From positions 29,955,001 to 30,019,000 of the forward strand of contig JAEOAD010000025.1 in NCBI GenBank assembly GCA_036365145.1: a DNA stretch of 64,000 bases, read 5' to 3'. Below the pieces are notes generated by a model. It ran no database searches, had not been told where the DNA came from, and was given only the letters and a program-made list of their open reading frames with translations. Both the position numbers and the translations under genes were made by a program. Position 1 is the stretch's first letter. Each line of letters begins with the position of its first letter. Source of the DNA: Orientallactaga sibirica. Lineage: Eukaryota > Chordata > Mammalia > Rodentia > Dipodidae. Of this stretch, positions 11,101 to 20,900 are shown piece by piece.

Positions 11101-11769
11101 AAGATGAAAAAAATTTTGAGCGGCTACTGTATTCTAGGTGCTATTCTATGTGTTGAGGATGTAACACAAAACCCAGCAGACAAAAATCTTATGGCACTAG
11201 GGAAAACCTGATTCCTAGGCTCAGAAGTCATTCAGTGAAATTAAATTTAAAAGGACTACGGGGTTGGGGAGAGCATTAGCAATTAAAGGAGCTTGCTTGC
11301 AAAGCCTGACAGCCGGTTCGATTCCCCAGTACCCATGTAATGCCACACGCACAAAGTGGCACATGCACCTAGAGTTCGTTTGCAATGGCAAGAGGTCCTT
11401 GGCGTGCGCATGCTTTCTCTCTGCTTGCAAATAATAAAAATGTTTTTTAAAAGACTGCAGGGGTGAGGACTGCTGACCTCTAAGAGGTCTACTTATGGCC
11501 CGAAGACCATCGAGCTGAGTTACAGCGCGCGAACCAGGGCGGAGAAGCAGCAGCGAAGGAAGCCGCACACGCTCGCCCAGGTGGCCCGGGGGAGGGCCTC
11601 CCCGACGTGCGCCCCGCAGCTCCCACCAGCCGGGACCAGCCCGCAGGCCCCGCCGCCAGCCAAGCGACGACTGCCCGCACAGGACTCACGGTCCCGGGCC
11701 CGCGGGGTGCTCCCGGCGCGCGGATGTAGGTACCTGACACGCGATGGAGCGGCGCAACGCGCAAGCCAT
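3087..11769 (-). CDS. RARS2: RARS2, mitochondrial arginyl-tRNA synthetase (5' part: exons 1-5; whole-gene entry)
   Basis: RARS2 charges mitochondrial tRNA-Arg in the matrix. Five exons on the minus strand join in frame to 395 nt (131 codons plus 2 nt). They match the N-terminal part of human RARS2: [67 protein letters not shown]. The first residues are basic with few acids, as expected of a mitochondrial targeting sequence. This part precedes the catalytic domain; the HIGH-type motif exon was not found in the window, so the gene continues past the left edge. The first 71 residues are the same length as human. Exon 5 occurs twice in a 1.17 kb tandem duplication. It shares its promoter with ORC3. 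Confidence 0.96.
4162..5325. repeat. Tandem duplication copy B (about 1164 bp, includes RARS2 exon 5)
   Basis: This is the direct repeat of the preceding segment. It differs by the loss of tcaag after 'gattcaagaag' near 4712, one C/T change near 4845, and small changes in C, G and A runs. The right edge is where cttctttccag continues into unique sequence (tccagtgac) leading to exon 4. Confidence 0.95.
4255..4352 (-). CDS. RARS2: RARS2 exon 5, copy B (proximal to exon 4)
   Basis: On the minus strand: acceptor atttttcag/GCAGTA, donor TTCAG/gtgagt, 98 nt. It encodes [18 protein letters not shown] then [14 protein letters not shown], matching human [17 protein letters not shown]. It is identical to copy A at 3087-3184. 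Transcription reaches this copy first. Splicing both copies would add 98 nt and shift the frame, so at most one can be used in a functional mRNA. Confidence 0.9.
5532..5615 (-). CDS. RARS2: RARS2 coding exon 4
   Basis: On the minus strand the exon runs from acceptor tcttttcag/CTTAAA to donor ACAAAG/gtaaga, 84 nt (28 codons, phase 0). It encodes [17 protein letters not shown] then [11 protein letters not shown], matching human [13 protein letters not shown] and FKINRELLTK. Confidence 0.95.
5949..6250 (+). repeat. tRNA-derived SINE, long form, in RARS2 intron 3
   Basis: The element opens agggctggagagatggctta, has an internal repeated phrase (ggttccaatctcca twice at about 6008-6038), carries the cacaagggggcgcac body and ends in an A-rich tail. 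Confidence 0.9.
6497..7420. repeat. SINE block: three minus B1 (6497-6610, 6905-7055, 7083-7232) and one plus tRNA SINE (7235-7420)
   Basis: The B1 copies read as gaggtagggtct ... gctgggattaaaggtgtg, i.e. antisense. The tRNA SINE (agagatggcttagcggttaa) abuts the last B1 directly. It lies in RARS2 intron 3. Confidence 0.85.
7715..8380 (+). repeat. B4-like SINE (7715-7962), B1 (7963-8130), diverged B1 (8261-8380)
   Basis: The first has the B4/RSINE hallmark gatccctggatcttgctgac-cagccagtctagcca and a long A run. The others carry cactcctttaatcccagcac and ctttaatccaaacacttggg. They lie in RARS2 intron 3, close to exon 3. Confidence 0.75.
8418..8520 (-). CDS. RARS2: RARS2 coding exon 3
   Basis: On the minus strand the exon runs from acceptor tgtcttcag/AGAAGG to donor GAGAAG/gtattc, 103 nt. 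It encodes [18 protein letters not shown] then [10 protein letters not shown]. Exons 1-3 total 71 codons, exactly as in human, which supports all three junctions. Confidence 0.95.
8954..9170 (+). repeat. tRNA-derived SINE in RARS2 intron 2
   Basis: This is a full-length copy: ggggctagagagatggctta ... gccagatgcacaaggtggcg ... ctctcaaataaataataaaa. Confidence 0.9.
9370..10628. repeat. SINE block: B1+ 9370-9535, tRNA+ 9858-10065, B1+ 10080-10222, tRNA- 10225-10441, B1- 10480-10628
   Basis: Each element was recognised from its family body. The tRNA SINE at 9858 carries an internal duplication of gaagcctaaggaccccggtt. The B1 at 10080 and the following tRNA SINE face opposite ways. The block ends about 45 bp from RARS2 exon 2. 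Confidence 0.85.
10675..10748 (-). CDS. RARS2: RARS2 coding exon 2
   Basis: On the minus strand the exon runs from acceptor ttgacttag/CTTTCC to donor AAAACA/gttaagt, 74 nt, ending two bases into a codon. It encodes [19 protein letters not shown] then PVSKK, aligned to human LSRVLNLPPENLITSISAV. Confidence 0.95.
11262..11455 (+). repeat. tRNA-derived SINE (diverged) in RARS2 intron 1
   Basis: ggttggggagagcattagca, then gccggttcgattccccagta and a short ttgcaaataataaaa tail mark a diverged copy just outside the CpG island. Confidence 0.75.
11734..11769 (-). CDS. RARS2: RARS2 coding exon 1
   Basis: Read on the minus strand, the ATG at 11769 opens [12 protein letters not shown] (12 codons), against human MACGFRRAIACQ. 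The donor is TGTCAG/gtacct. The start context has G at -3 and G at +4. The basic, cysteine-containing N-terminus suits a mitochondrial presequence. Confidence 0.95.
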
Positions 11770-11829
11770 GTCTGCTTCCGGCGGCGCGCCCGGCCGAGCG
11801 TCCGCGCTTAGCCCCGCCTACCCCGCGCG

Positions 11830-11836
11830 CCGGAAG
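11830..11836 (+). promoter_or_regulatory. ETS/GABP-type site CCGGAAG
   Basis: CCGGAAG at this position and its inverse CTTCCGG at 11775-11781, just upstream of the RARS2 ATG, match the GABP/ETS core that is typical of bidirectional and nuclear-mitochondrial gene promoters. Confidence 0.55.
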
Positions 11837-11854
11837 CCCGTTTCGGGCTGTCAG

Positions 11855-11859
11855 CCAAT
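11855..11859 (+). promoter_or_regulatory. CCAAT box (NF-Y type)
   Basis: cagCCAATcag fits the NF-Y consensus. It is 101 bp upstream of the ORC3 ATG and 86 bp upstream of the RARS2 ATG, a normal place in a TATA-less bidirectional promoter. Confidence 0.6.
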
Positions 11860-11882
11860 CAGAGCTTTCTTCGGCCGGCCTC

Positions 11883-11895
11883 TGACCTTTGCCCC
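11883..11895 (-). promoter_or_regulatory. DR1-like nuclear receptor element
   Basis: On the minus strand the site reads GGGGCAAAGGTCA, a close match to the DR1 element bound by HNF4, COUP-TF, RXR/PPAR and related receptors. It lies between the two start codons. Binding is inferred from the motif only. Confidence 0.45.
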
Positions 11896-11959
11896 GCGAC
11901 CCACCGCGAGGGCAGTCGGGAAACTCTCACGGCCCGTGGCGCGGCGGTACCGCTGCACC

Positions 11960-11983
11960 ATGGCCACGTCTTCGGTGTCCAAG
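11960..11983 (+). CDS. ORC3: ORC3 coding exon 1 (residues 1-8)
   Basis: The exon encodes MATSSVSK, matching the ORC3 N-terminus apart from one substitution. The ATG sits in a strong context (gcaccATGG) and is followed after 24 nt by the donor AAG/gtaggt. It is phase 0 at its end. The short coding exon lies inside the CpG island shared with RARS2. Confidence 0.96.
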
Positions 11984-14900
11984 GTAGGTGGGGGCGGCGC
12001 TCCTGGGCCCGACGCAGGGAGGCTTGGGGAGACATGCCGCGGGCGGAGGGCCGGCCGAGCGGGACGCGGAGGCAGGCTGCCCCGGGCGTGCTGCCTTCTG
12101 CCGTTCCTCTGGGATGCGTGCCCGGCCCTCCGTTAGGTGCCGAGATGCGAAGGTAAACATCCGTCCGGCAGTCAAGGATGCTATTCGTAGGCCGGTGATC
12201 CTACCAACGTTGTGGTATTTGCAAGGGAGAAAGTTCTGAGTGAGAAAAGATGAAAGACCAGAGAGAGATTGCTAGGGGGTCAGCAAAGACTTTTTGGAGA
12301 GACAGATGGGCTAAGACCGGGAAAATGAGACGCTTGGGGAAGGGGCATCTTAGCATTTGGGGATGGGGGGAAAATAACAGCTTCTTTGCCTTACACTATA
12401 GAAATGGCAACCCATGAACAAATGAAAATGAAAACAAAACCTTAAAATTTGGGTTAAAATTAAATGAACTTTAAAAGCAAGTTTCTCAGCAGCATTTGCC
12501 ACATCTGAAGCACAGAGAGAGCAGGTGTTTAACATTTCCAGCATTCCAGAAAGTTCTACTGCCACGTAAAGTAACGCCTTTATTTGTGTTTTAAGTGCAC
12601 TGGTGTGTGCCCCTTTAAGCTGTCTGATGAAGCTGAAAATTGTGTTAAGCCATTTTTCTTGTATTAAGCAGTGAATTAATGGTGACTCTAACCAGGGATC
12701 AAATGTTTAATTTTTGACTAACGTGGAAATAGTGCATTCCAAAACTACATCTTAAAGAGGAACAAGCACATTGGTTAAAGCTTCTGAAGATGCACTACGA
12801 TGAGGCTGGATGAAGAGAGCTAACTGCGCTAATATATTTTATTAGGGCTGTTAGTTTTGGTTTTCTTGTTTACAAAGTTCTAGTGAGTTTCCCCTCTTGA
12901 AACAGTTTCACTCTGTAGTTCAGGCCTGTCTGGAACTCTGTGTAGCTGAGGTTAGCCTTAAATTGGCACTACTTCTGCCTCAGTGCTGGGTATACAGACA
13001 TGAGGTAAGAGATTAGTTTTGAGACAGACTTGGATGGATAATTAAATAAGGGTTTATCAGTTGAATAAAGATTCAGGGTGAAACAAAACCCAAAGTTATT
13101 TCCTGTCAAAGTTGTGGATAATTGAGGTTTAATTAAATTAAAGAATGCTTCTTTTGAGATATTAGTATATTATCAATGTTATTATGTTGTTAAAAAAAAT
13201 TTTTTTTTTGAGGCAGGGTCTTACTGTAGTCCAGGCTGACCTGGAATTCACTGTGTAGTCTCAGGGTGGCCTTTAACTCTCAGTGATCCTCCTATCTCTG
13301 CCTACTGAGTGCTGGGATTAAGGGCATGCACCACTGCGCCCAGCTAAGAAATGGATACTTTGTTTTAAGATTTTTCCTTCTGTTATTCAAATAAAAATGA
13401 TGTGATTCCTTACAAGCTGAGGAAAATATTTCCACCTCCATTTTGTTTTTCAAAAACTTGCTTATCCATGAAACATTTGGGAAATCAGATTTGTCAGGTC
13501 TGTGAGTATTTTGACTTTATGCTTTTTTCCTTCTTCCTGTTTTTAAAAATAGGGCTGCTTTGTATTTAAACCAAACTTCAAGAAAAGAAAGCTCTCCATG
13601 GCAATAGGTAAGGTGTCTTTTTAAATTTTAATTTTATTTATTTATTTTCAAGCAGAGAGAGAGATAGAAGAGAGGTAGACAGAGAGAGAACGGGCATGCC
13701 AGGGCCTCCAGCCACTGCAAACGAACTCCAGATGTCTGTGCCCCTTGTGCATCTGGCTTATGTGGGTCCTGGAGAATTGAACCGGGATCCTTTGGCTTCG
13801 CAGGCAAACACCTTAACCATGAAGTCATTTCTCCAGCCTGTAAGGTGTCTTAACATCGAACTTTTTGGTTTCTTTTCCCTCGGGTCTTCTTAGCCTTTAA
13901 GACTAACCCTTATTAAATTTAATCTCTTTTCTAAGCTTGGATTACTCTTCATGTTGCTGTAAAGGTTGTGTCAGATATTGGTCAAAGAGCTAAAGGTTTA
14001 TCATAGGCTTGTAACCTAAAAGGGAAATATAAAGGTTTCTTCAAAATACAAGGTTATGAACAAAGTTATATGATGGTTTTCCTGCCATTGTTTACAACTT
14101 TCGAAATGAAAATGAATGCATTTTGTATGAGGAAAGGACTTTGATCGAACAATCGTAACAACTATAAACACTGAGTAGGATCAGCTACCTAGCAATGTTT
14201 CATAACACATGGGGAGAAACTCCAAAGGAAAAGATTTACATCTAGAGCTGCACATGATTGCTCAAGTCTGTAGTTCCAACACTGAGGAGGCTGTGGCAGG
14301 AGGATCACCATGAGTTCCAGGTCAGCCTGGGCTAGAGTGAGACCCTGCCTCAAAAAAAAAACCAAAAAACAACCAAACAGACAAATTCATCTTTCAAATT
14401 TGCTTCTATGTTCTAGTGAAAATTGAATAAAAATTATTCCTGAGTTAAGTATGTAGTAATTATGGGGTGGTTTGGATATGCTAAAAGTCTTGATGTGGCA
14501 TTTCAGTTTATGCATCAACTCTGTGATGGTTAATCACGATTGCAGGACAAGATGCATGCGATTAGTGAGGCACATTTCTGAGTGTGCACATAGGCAGTTC
14601 CAGAGGTTTATCAGATCTTTCAGGCTCAGATCTAGTCAATGATTCAGACAGTTGGTGGATTCGGAATTTGAATGGACTATTAGGTGATAGAAACTGGAAA
14701 GTGGGGCCTAGCTGAAGAAAGAGTGCCACTCATGTGACTGTGAAGGAGACATGAAGGCTGTACCTTGCTCTGGCCACTTTAACTGAGGTGGTCTGTTTGC
14801 TGAGGTGAGCAGCCTCCTCCCCACAAGTGTTTGTACCCATTGTAGGCCCAAAGTAGCTGACACAGTGGTCTGTGTCTGAAACTTCAGAAACTGAACTGAA

Positions 14901-17900
14901 AGAACCCTTTTCTCCTCTAAATTATGATGATGATGATGATTATTTTTTGGTTTTTCGAGGTAGGGTCTCACTCTAGTCCAGGCTGACCTGGAATTAACTA
15001 TGTAGTCTCAGGGTGGCCTCGATCTCATGGCGATCCTCCTACCTCTGCCTCCCAAGTTCTGGGATTAAAGGTGTGCGCCACCACACCCGGCCTCTAAATT
15101 ATTTTTGTAGAGTATTTTAACAATGTTTTTATTTATTTATTTGCAATCAGAGGGCTTCTAGCTGATGCATGTCTGTCTTTGAGCTAGTACCATGTTGTTT
15201 TTGTTACTGAGGTTCTGTAATATGTCTTAAAATCAGGTGTGGTGATACTGATACCCTTGTTTTTGTTGCTCAGAATTGCTTTGGCTGTTTAAGAAAAATA
15301 TCAGATTTTCTTAAAATTCTTAGTAGAGATACAAAGACAAAAGGAAACTGGAATGATATCTCATCTCTGTCATGAGGAGGTTATATAAGCATATGCTGTG
15401 TCAGAACAGTTGAAGCTACTAAAGTGGGGTCTTTTATATTTAAGTTTACATGTAAATTTTACCCCGACTAAATTTAATTATTAACAGACTCCTTCACTTC
15501 TTTATTTATCTCTAGCCATCTGTTTAACAAGCAAGTTAACTCTTCTTCATACAAATCACAGTATTACTATTAGAACGTATTGATTGCACTTGTCAATTGC
15601 AGCTCCGCATTACAGGATTTTTGAGAGCTTGTTTGGAGGTTCTAGCAGAAGAGCACAGCTACTTGTATACCCTTGACTGAAGACTGGTCCTCCTCTCTTT
15701 GGGGAAAGTTGTCCTCTCCGAGTGCGTAGCTTCGGGAGGGACGCACATGGAGTGGTGAGGAAGGAAGGGGACCCCGCCTAGCCAGCCAGATTGCCCTCAC
15801 ATCCACAAGATTCTTTTAAAACTTGTTTGTAAAAAATAGTACCATGGACGCTGGAGAGATGGCTCAGGAGTTAAGGTACATGCCTACAAAGCCTAACAAC
15901 CTGAGTTTCATTCCCCAGTACCCATGTAAAGCCAGATGTACAAGGCGGTGCATGCGTCTAGAGTTTGTTTGCAGCAGCTGGAGGCCCTGGTTTGCCCGAT
16001 CTCACGCTCTCTCTCTCTGCCTGTTGTGGTAGTGCACACCTTTAATCCTAGCACTCCAGAGCCTGAAGTAGTAGGATTGCTATGAGTTCAAGACCAGCTT
16101 GGGACTACAGAGTGAATTCTAGGTCAGCCTGGGCTACATTGAGACCCTACCTCAATCCCTCCCCCAAAAAAGGTGCCTTGATACAATTGTAGATTCCCTT
16201 GCAATTGTAAAGTGATTTAGAAAACTCTCTACTCTTTCCCAGTCAACCCTAGTGGTAACATCTTGTATCAGTATACCCCAGCTACCAGAAAACGGACATG
16301 CATATGACCCACCAGCCTTACATTCCAGTTTGAGGCACTTTTACAAATACCAATACCAGGCCCTAACCCAGTCCACCTTAATTAGGGTCTCTGGGAGTAG
16401 GCCCAGGTAGTAAGAGCTTTTCAAAAGGTCCTTCATACAGACTTAGTGTTTACACTTACTATTAATCACTGTGACAATTCCTGTGGAAAATTATATGAAA
16501 TTAAGCATACCCATAATGTAGGTATAAATGCCACTGAGAAAATGAACTAAATACTGAAGAGTAGAAATTTTAAGTCATCATATGTCATTATATTAATCCT
16601 TCACTCTGTGATTAGCTAGACAAAAGACCTATCTTAAGGAGAAAATAATGAAGCAGTAGTATAGTTTGGGGAAATAGAGGGTAGAGTGGGGCATAATAAG
16701 AGTAATTCATTCCCCCTCTCTGCTGCACTGGGCATAGACTCAAGGCTTTTTGTATACTGGCCAAGTGTTCTACCATCTGAGAGCTACATCCCAGCCTACC
16801 AGTTTCTCAGAAAGAACAATCCTGATCTAGAGCCTTACACTTTTTTTTTTTTTGGCCTGTATTCTCTATGTAACCCCACCTGGTGTTAATTCACATTCCT
16901 CCTGATTTGGAAATAGTGGACAGAGTAAGTGTCAGAATAACTACCAGATTTGCTTTCATGTGATTGACTTGGATCTTATTTCTTCAATGGTGAATGGTGA
17001 ATCTATACTAGAAATAGTGTACAGAAACCTCAAGAGTTATCCCTAATATATATGAGGATGTGTGCTATGCAGTAAGTAACATATGGTTTATGATATGTGA
17101 GGGACATATACTCTGCAATAACATATAGTTTCACAAACAATGTAACTGTAGCAAATTTGCTAGCATTTTTAAACATTTGTTATGTGCTGAACTGCTCTAA
17201 GCATTTTAGTTTAATACCCTCAGTAAACTTTGGGGAATTATTACCTTCATTAAAATATACAAGAAAATAGAACTTAGTCATTGTTATAATGCTATAGAAG
17301 TGGTAGACCTGGGCTTTGAACCCAGTTTTCTTAATTCCAGAGCCCATGCTCTAACCATTGCTTAATACCCTTTTATAATATAAGTACTTGTTTAGAACTG
17401 TTAAAATGTGAGAATTTGTGCTGGAGAGATGGCTTAGTGGTTAAGGCACTTGTCTGTGAAGCCTAAAGACCCAGGTTTGATTCCCCAGAACCCACATTAG
17501 CCAGATGCACATGTGGCACATGCATTTAGAATTCATTGCAGTGGTTAGAGGAAAATTTTCAAGGAATTGACCTTAACTAAAAGGCTGGTGAGCTGAGGAC
17601 TATAGATCTACTTTTGAGCAGTTGCCCTTACTGGCGTCAATTATTTTATTTTATTTGTTTTATTTTAGAGGTAGGGTCTCACTCTAGCCCAGGCCTACCT
17701 GGAGTTCACTATGTATTCTCAGGGTGGCTTTGAACTCATGGCGATCCTCCTACCTCTGCCTTCTGAGTGCTGGGATTAAAGACGCCCATCACCATGCCTG
17801 GCTTGGCTTCAGTTCTTCAAGACTCAGAAGGAAGAGACTGTATTGTGTCCATCATCTGTCGTCTGGCTTGAGTGCACTTGTGTGTGACTCTAAGAGAAAA

Positions 17901-20900
17901 CAGGTAGCTTCTCCCTGTTGTTCCTGTTCTGTGGAGACTGACATCCAGCAGAGCAAGCTCTGGGAGCTGGGCACAGAGAATAGGACACTCAAACGAGTGA
18001 AGCCTGGAGAGGCTCTCCCCAGCAGGAGGAAAGCTGGCAGCAGTCTAGCTTCTCTGGGTGCTTACTGTTTTGTTTTGTTTTTTAAGATTTTATTTTCTTT
18101 TATTTACTTATTAGAGACAAAGAGAGGGAGAGGGAGAAAGAGAGAGAGTTAGAATGGGTCACTGCAAATGAACTCTAGATGTATGTGTCACCATGTGCAT
18201 CTGGCTTACGTGGGACCTGGAGAATTGACCCTTGCTGGGTCTTTAGGCTTTACAGGCATGTGCCTTAACTGCTAAGCCATCTCTCCAGCCCCTTACTGGT
18301 TTTTTTGACCCTGATTTAGAACTGACCCAGGGAGACATGCTAACAGATTAGCATCTAGCTGCTATTGCCAGTTTTGGATTGTTTTCCTCACTGTGTATAT
18401 GTGATACAGGTTTCCAGCATATAGACCAATGTCTTAATATATCTATGACCCTACCCATTAATAATGAAGAATGCTTAAGGCTACACTGTTTCGCTTATTA
18501 TCTTTGTTAGCATTTTAGTACCAGAGGTTGGCCACTGTGCCATATAAGGACTTCATTGTACTCTAAGATAATTGACAAAATTAAAACTCAGTACTTGGTA
18601 GAAACTGAGTCAACTATGATTAGAAGGGATGTTCCTTACATGAAAGAACATCTCTCCTCCAAATTACCAACTAACCTTAACACTTTATGGCAGAATGCTA
18701 CCATGAAAGCTCTAGCTTTTGTAATAAAACACGTGCCTTACAACAAGAAATATGAGGGAAAATAGAAAACTATAAGGAATATAAAATATTTGGGTAAAGG
18801 ATGTAAAACTGTAAAAGAAAGTAGACTGCTAAATATGAAGGAAAGTTAAAAAAATCTAAAAGGGGCATAAAACTTTTATTCTATTCAAGAAAGAAATCAG
18901 TAGCTGGGAGTGGTGGCGCACGCCTTTAATCCCAGCACTCAGAAGGCAGAGGTAGGGAGGATCACCATGAGTTCAAGGCCACCCTGAGACTACATAGTGA
19001 ATTCTAGGTCAGCCTGCACTAGAGTGAAACCCTATCTTGAAAAAGAAAAAAGAAATCAGTGATGTCTTTAGATGTGATTTAAAAGAAGTTTTTTCTCGTG
19101 TCTGTGTGTACACACATGCACCAGCACCTTTTGTCACTGCAAACAAACACCAGATACTTGGGCCACTTTTTACATCCAGCTTAAGTTCATGGCTTAGGTA
19201 ATTGAACCTGGGCTAGCAGCCTTTTCAAGGAAACACCTTTAACCACTGAGCTATCTTCCCAGTCCCTAGATATAATATAAAACTTTTTTTTTCTAGGCAT
19301 TTATTTACTCACTTTGTAACCCAAGCTGGCTTCACACTTGCAACCCTCCTGCCATGTGTGCCACCATCTCCAGCTTTGATGTGAAGTTTTAAAATCATTA
19401 ACAAGAGGTCCGTCTTGCTGCTGCTTTTTTTTTTTTTTTTTTTTTTTTTTTTTGAGTTAGGGTCTCACTGTAGCCTAGGCTGACCTAGCACTCACTCTGT
19501 AATCCTAGGCAGACCTCAAACTCCCACCTCTGCTTGAGTTATGGGATTAAAGGCATGCACCATCATGTCTTGCATGAGATGCTTTCTCCACAAATTAAAC
19601 TATAAATTGGGTTTTATCCAATGAATGTACCAGTGTAATTACTTTAAAAAAATATTACTTATTTGAGAGAGAGAAAGACAGAGGGAGAGAATGGTCACAT
19701 CAGGGCCTCCAGCCACTGCAAACGAACTCCAGACTCATGTACCACTTTGTGCATCTGGCTTACGTGGGTCCTGGGGAATCAAACCGAGGTCCTTTGGCTT
19801 TGCAGGCAAACACCTTAACCGCTAAGCCATCTTTCCAGCCCTAATGTAATTACTTTTGAAGAGTGCTGACATCAGCATTAATTTGATAGAAATGCCTAGC
19901 TCTTTGTAAGAGTTAACATTGGTGCAAGTGAAGGTGGATTGAATGGAAATAGAATTGAAGTCAGTAGTTCAAAGTATATGTAACTATTTAGACAAAAGAG
20001 TTATTTCAAATCAGTTGAAGAAAGGATAGCTTGCTTTTTAGTAAAGGAATTTCTTTTTCCAGATTGCAGATCATAGCTCATGTGTGAGAAATGAAATCAA
20101 TTTAGTGGGACATGAAACAGAAGAACACATTTGCCGTACATGATAAGAATAAGTGAGAGTTCTCCTTAACGTGGAAGAAAATCTGTCCTCCAAATTATCA
20201 ATTAACTTTAACACTTTATAGTAGAATGCTACCATGAAAGCTCTAATATCTATAATGTATATATGTATGTGCAATTAAAAAATATTGCCTGATGTACACC
20301 ATGGTTTAAAAAAATTGAAAATCATTGTAATACGGTATTTTGATGAATGACTAACCACTTGGAAAAACATTCAAAAAGGATATAAAATAACAAGGACAGA
20401 TAAAATGAAAGACTGGATTAAATTGTGTCCTTGGAGGATTGGTGAGATGGCTCAACAGCTAAAGGCACTAGCTTGTAAATCGTGATAGTGCAGGCTCAGT
20501 TTCCCAGTACCCACCTAAAGCCATAAAGTGGCACATGTACCTGGAGTTTGTTTACAGTGGCAAGAGACCCAGAGACACCCAATATTCTCTTTGGCTCTCA
20601 AATAAATAATTTTTTAAATTATATCATGGGCTAAAGAGATGGCTTAGCAATTAAGGTGCTTGCCTGCAAAGCCTAAAGACTCAGGTTCATTTCCCCAGTA
20701 CCCATGTAAGCCATATGCACAAGGTGGTGCTTGTGTCTGGAGTTTGCGGTGGGTTGGTAGAAGGCCTTGGCACACCCATTTAAAAAAAAAAGGTTGTAGT
20801 AATCAAACAGAAATACAGTAAGAATTATTCAAATGCAAATATATAAATCAATCAAGGTAAAAATTAAAATAAGGCAAGTGTGGTAGCACATGCCTTTAAT

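Larger units (their letters stand above)
11470..12180. promoter_or_regulatory. CpG-island bidirectional promoter of RARS2 and ORC3
   Basis: This GC- and CpG-rich block, sharply different from the AT-rich surroundings, contains both start codons 190 bp apart. Visible motifs: CCGGAAG ETS sites at 11830-11836 (plus) and 11775-11781 (minus), CCAAT at 11855-11859, a CCCCGCC GC box at 11812-11818, and a DR1-like element at 11883-11895. No TATA box is evident. The head-to-head order RARS2/ORC3 is also found in human. Transcription starts are inferred, not seen. Confidence 0.85.

Noticed and set aside
11744..12136. ORF of 130 codons through the CpG island, and others on the minus strand
   Set aside because: GC-rich sequence lacks stop codons by chance. 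The real frames here are RARS2 exon 1 and ORC3 exon 1, which end at splice donors.
17724..18152. Plus-strand ORF of 142 codons
   Set aside because: It starts in an antisense B1 and ends in an antisense tRNA SINE. These give stock SINE translations such as [12 protein letters not shown].
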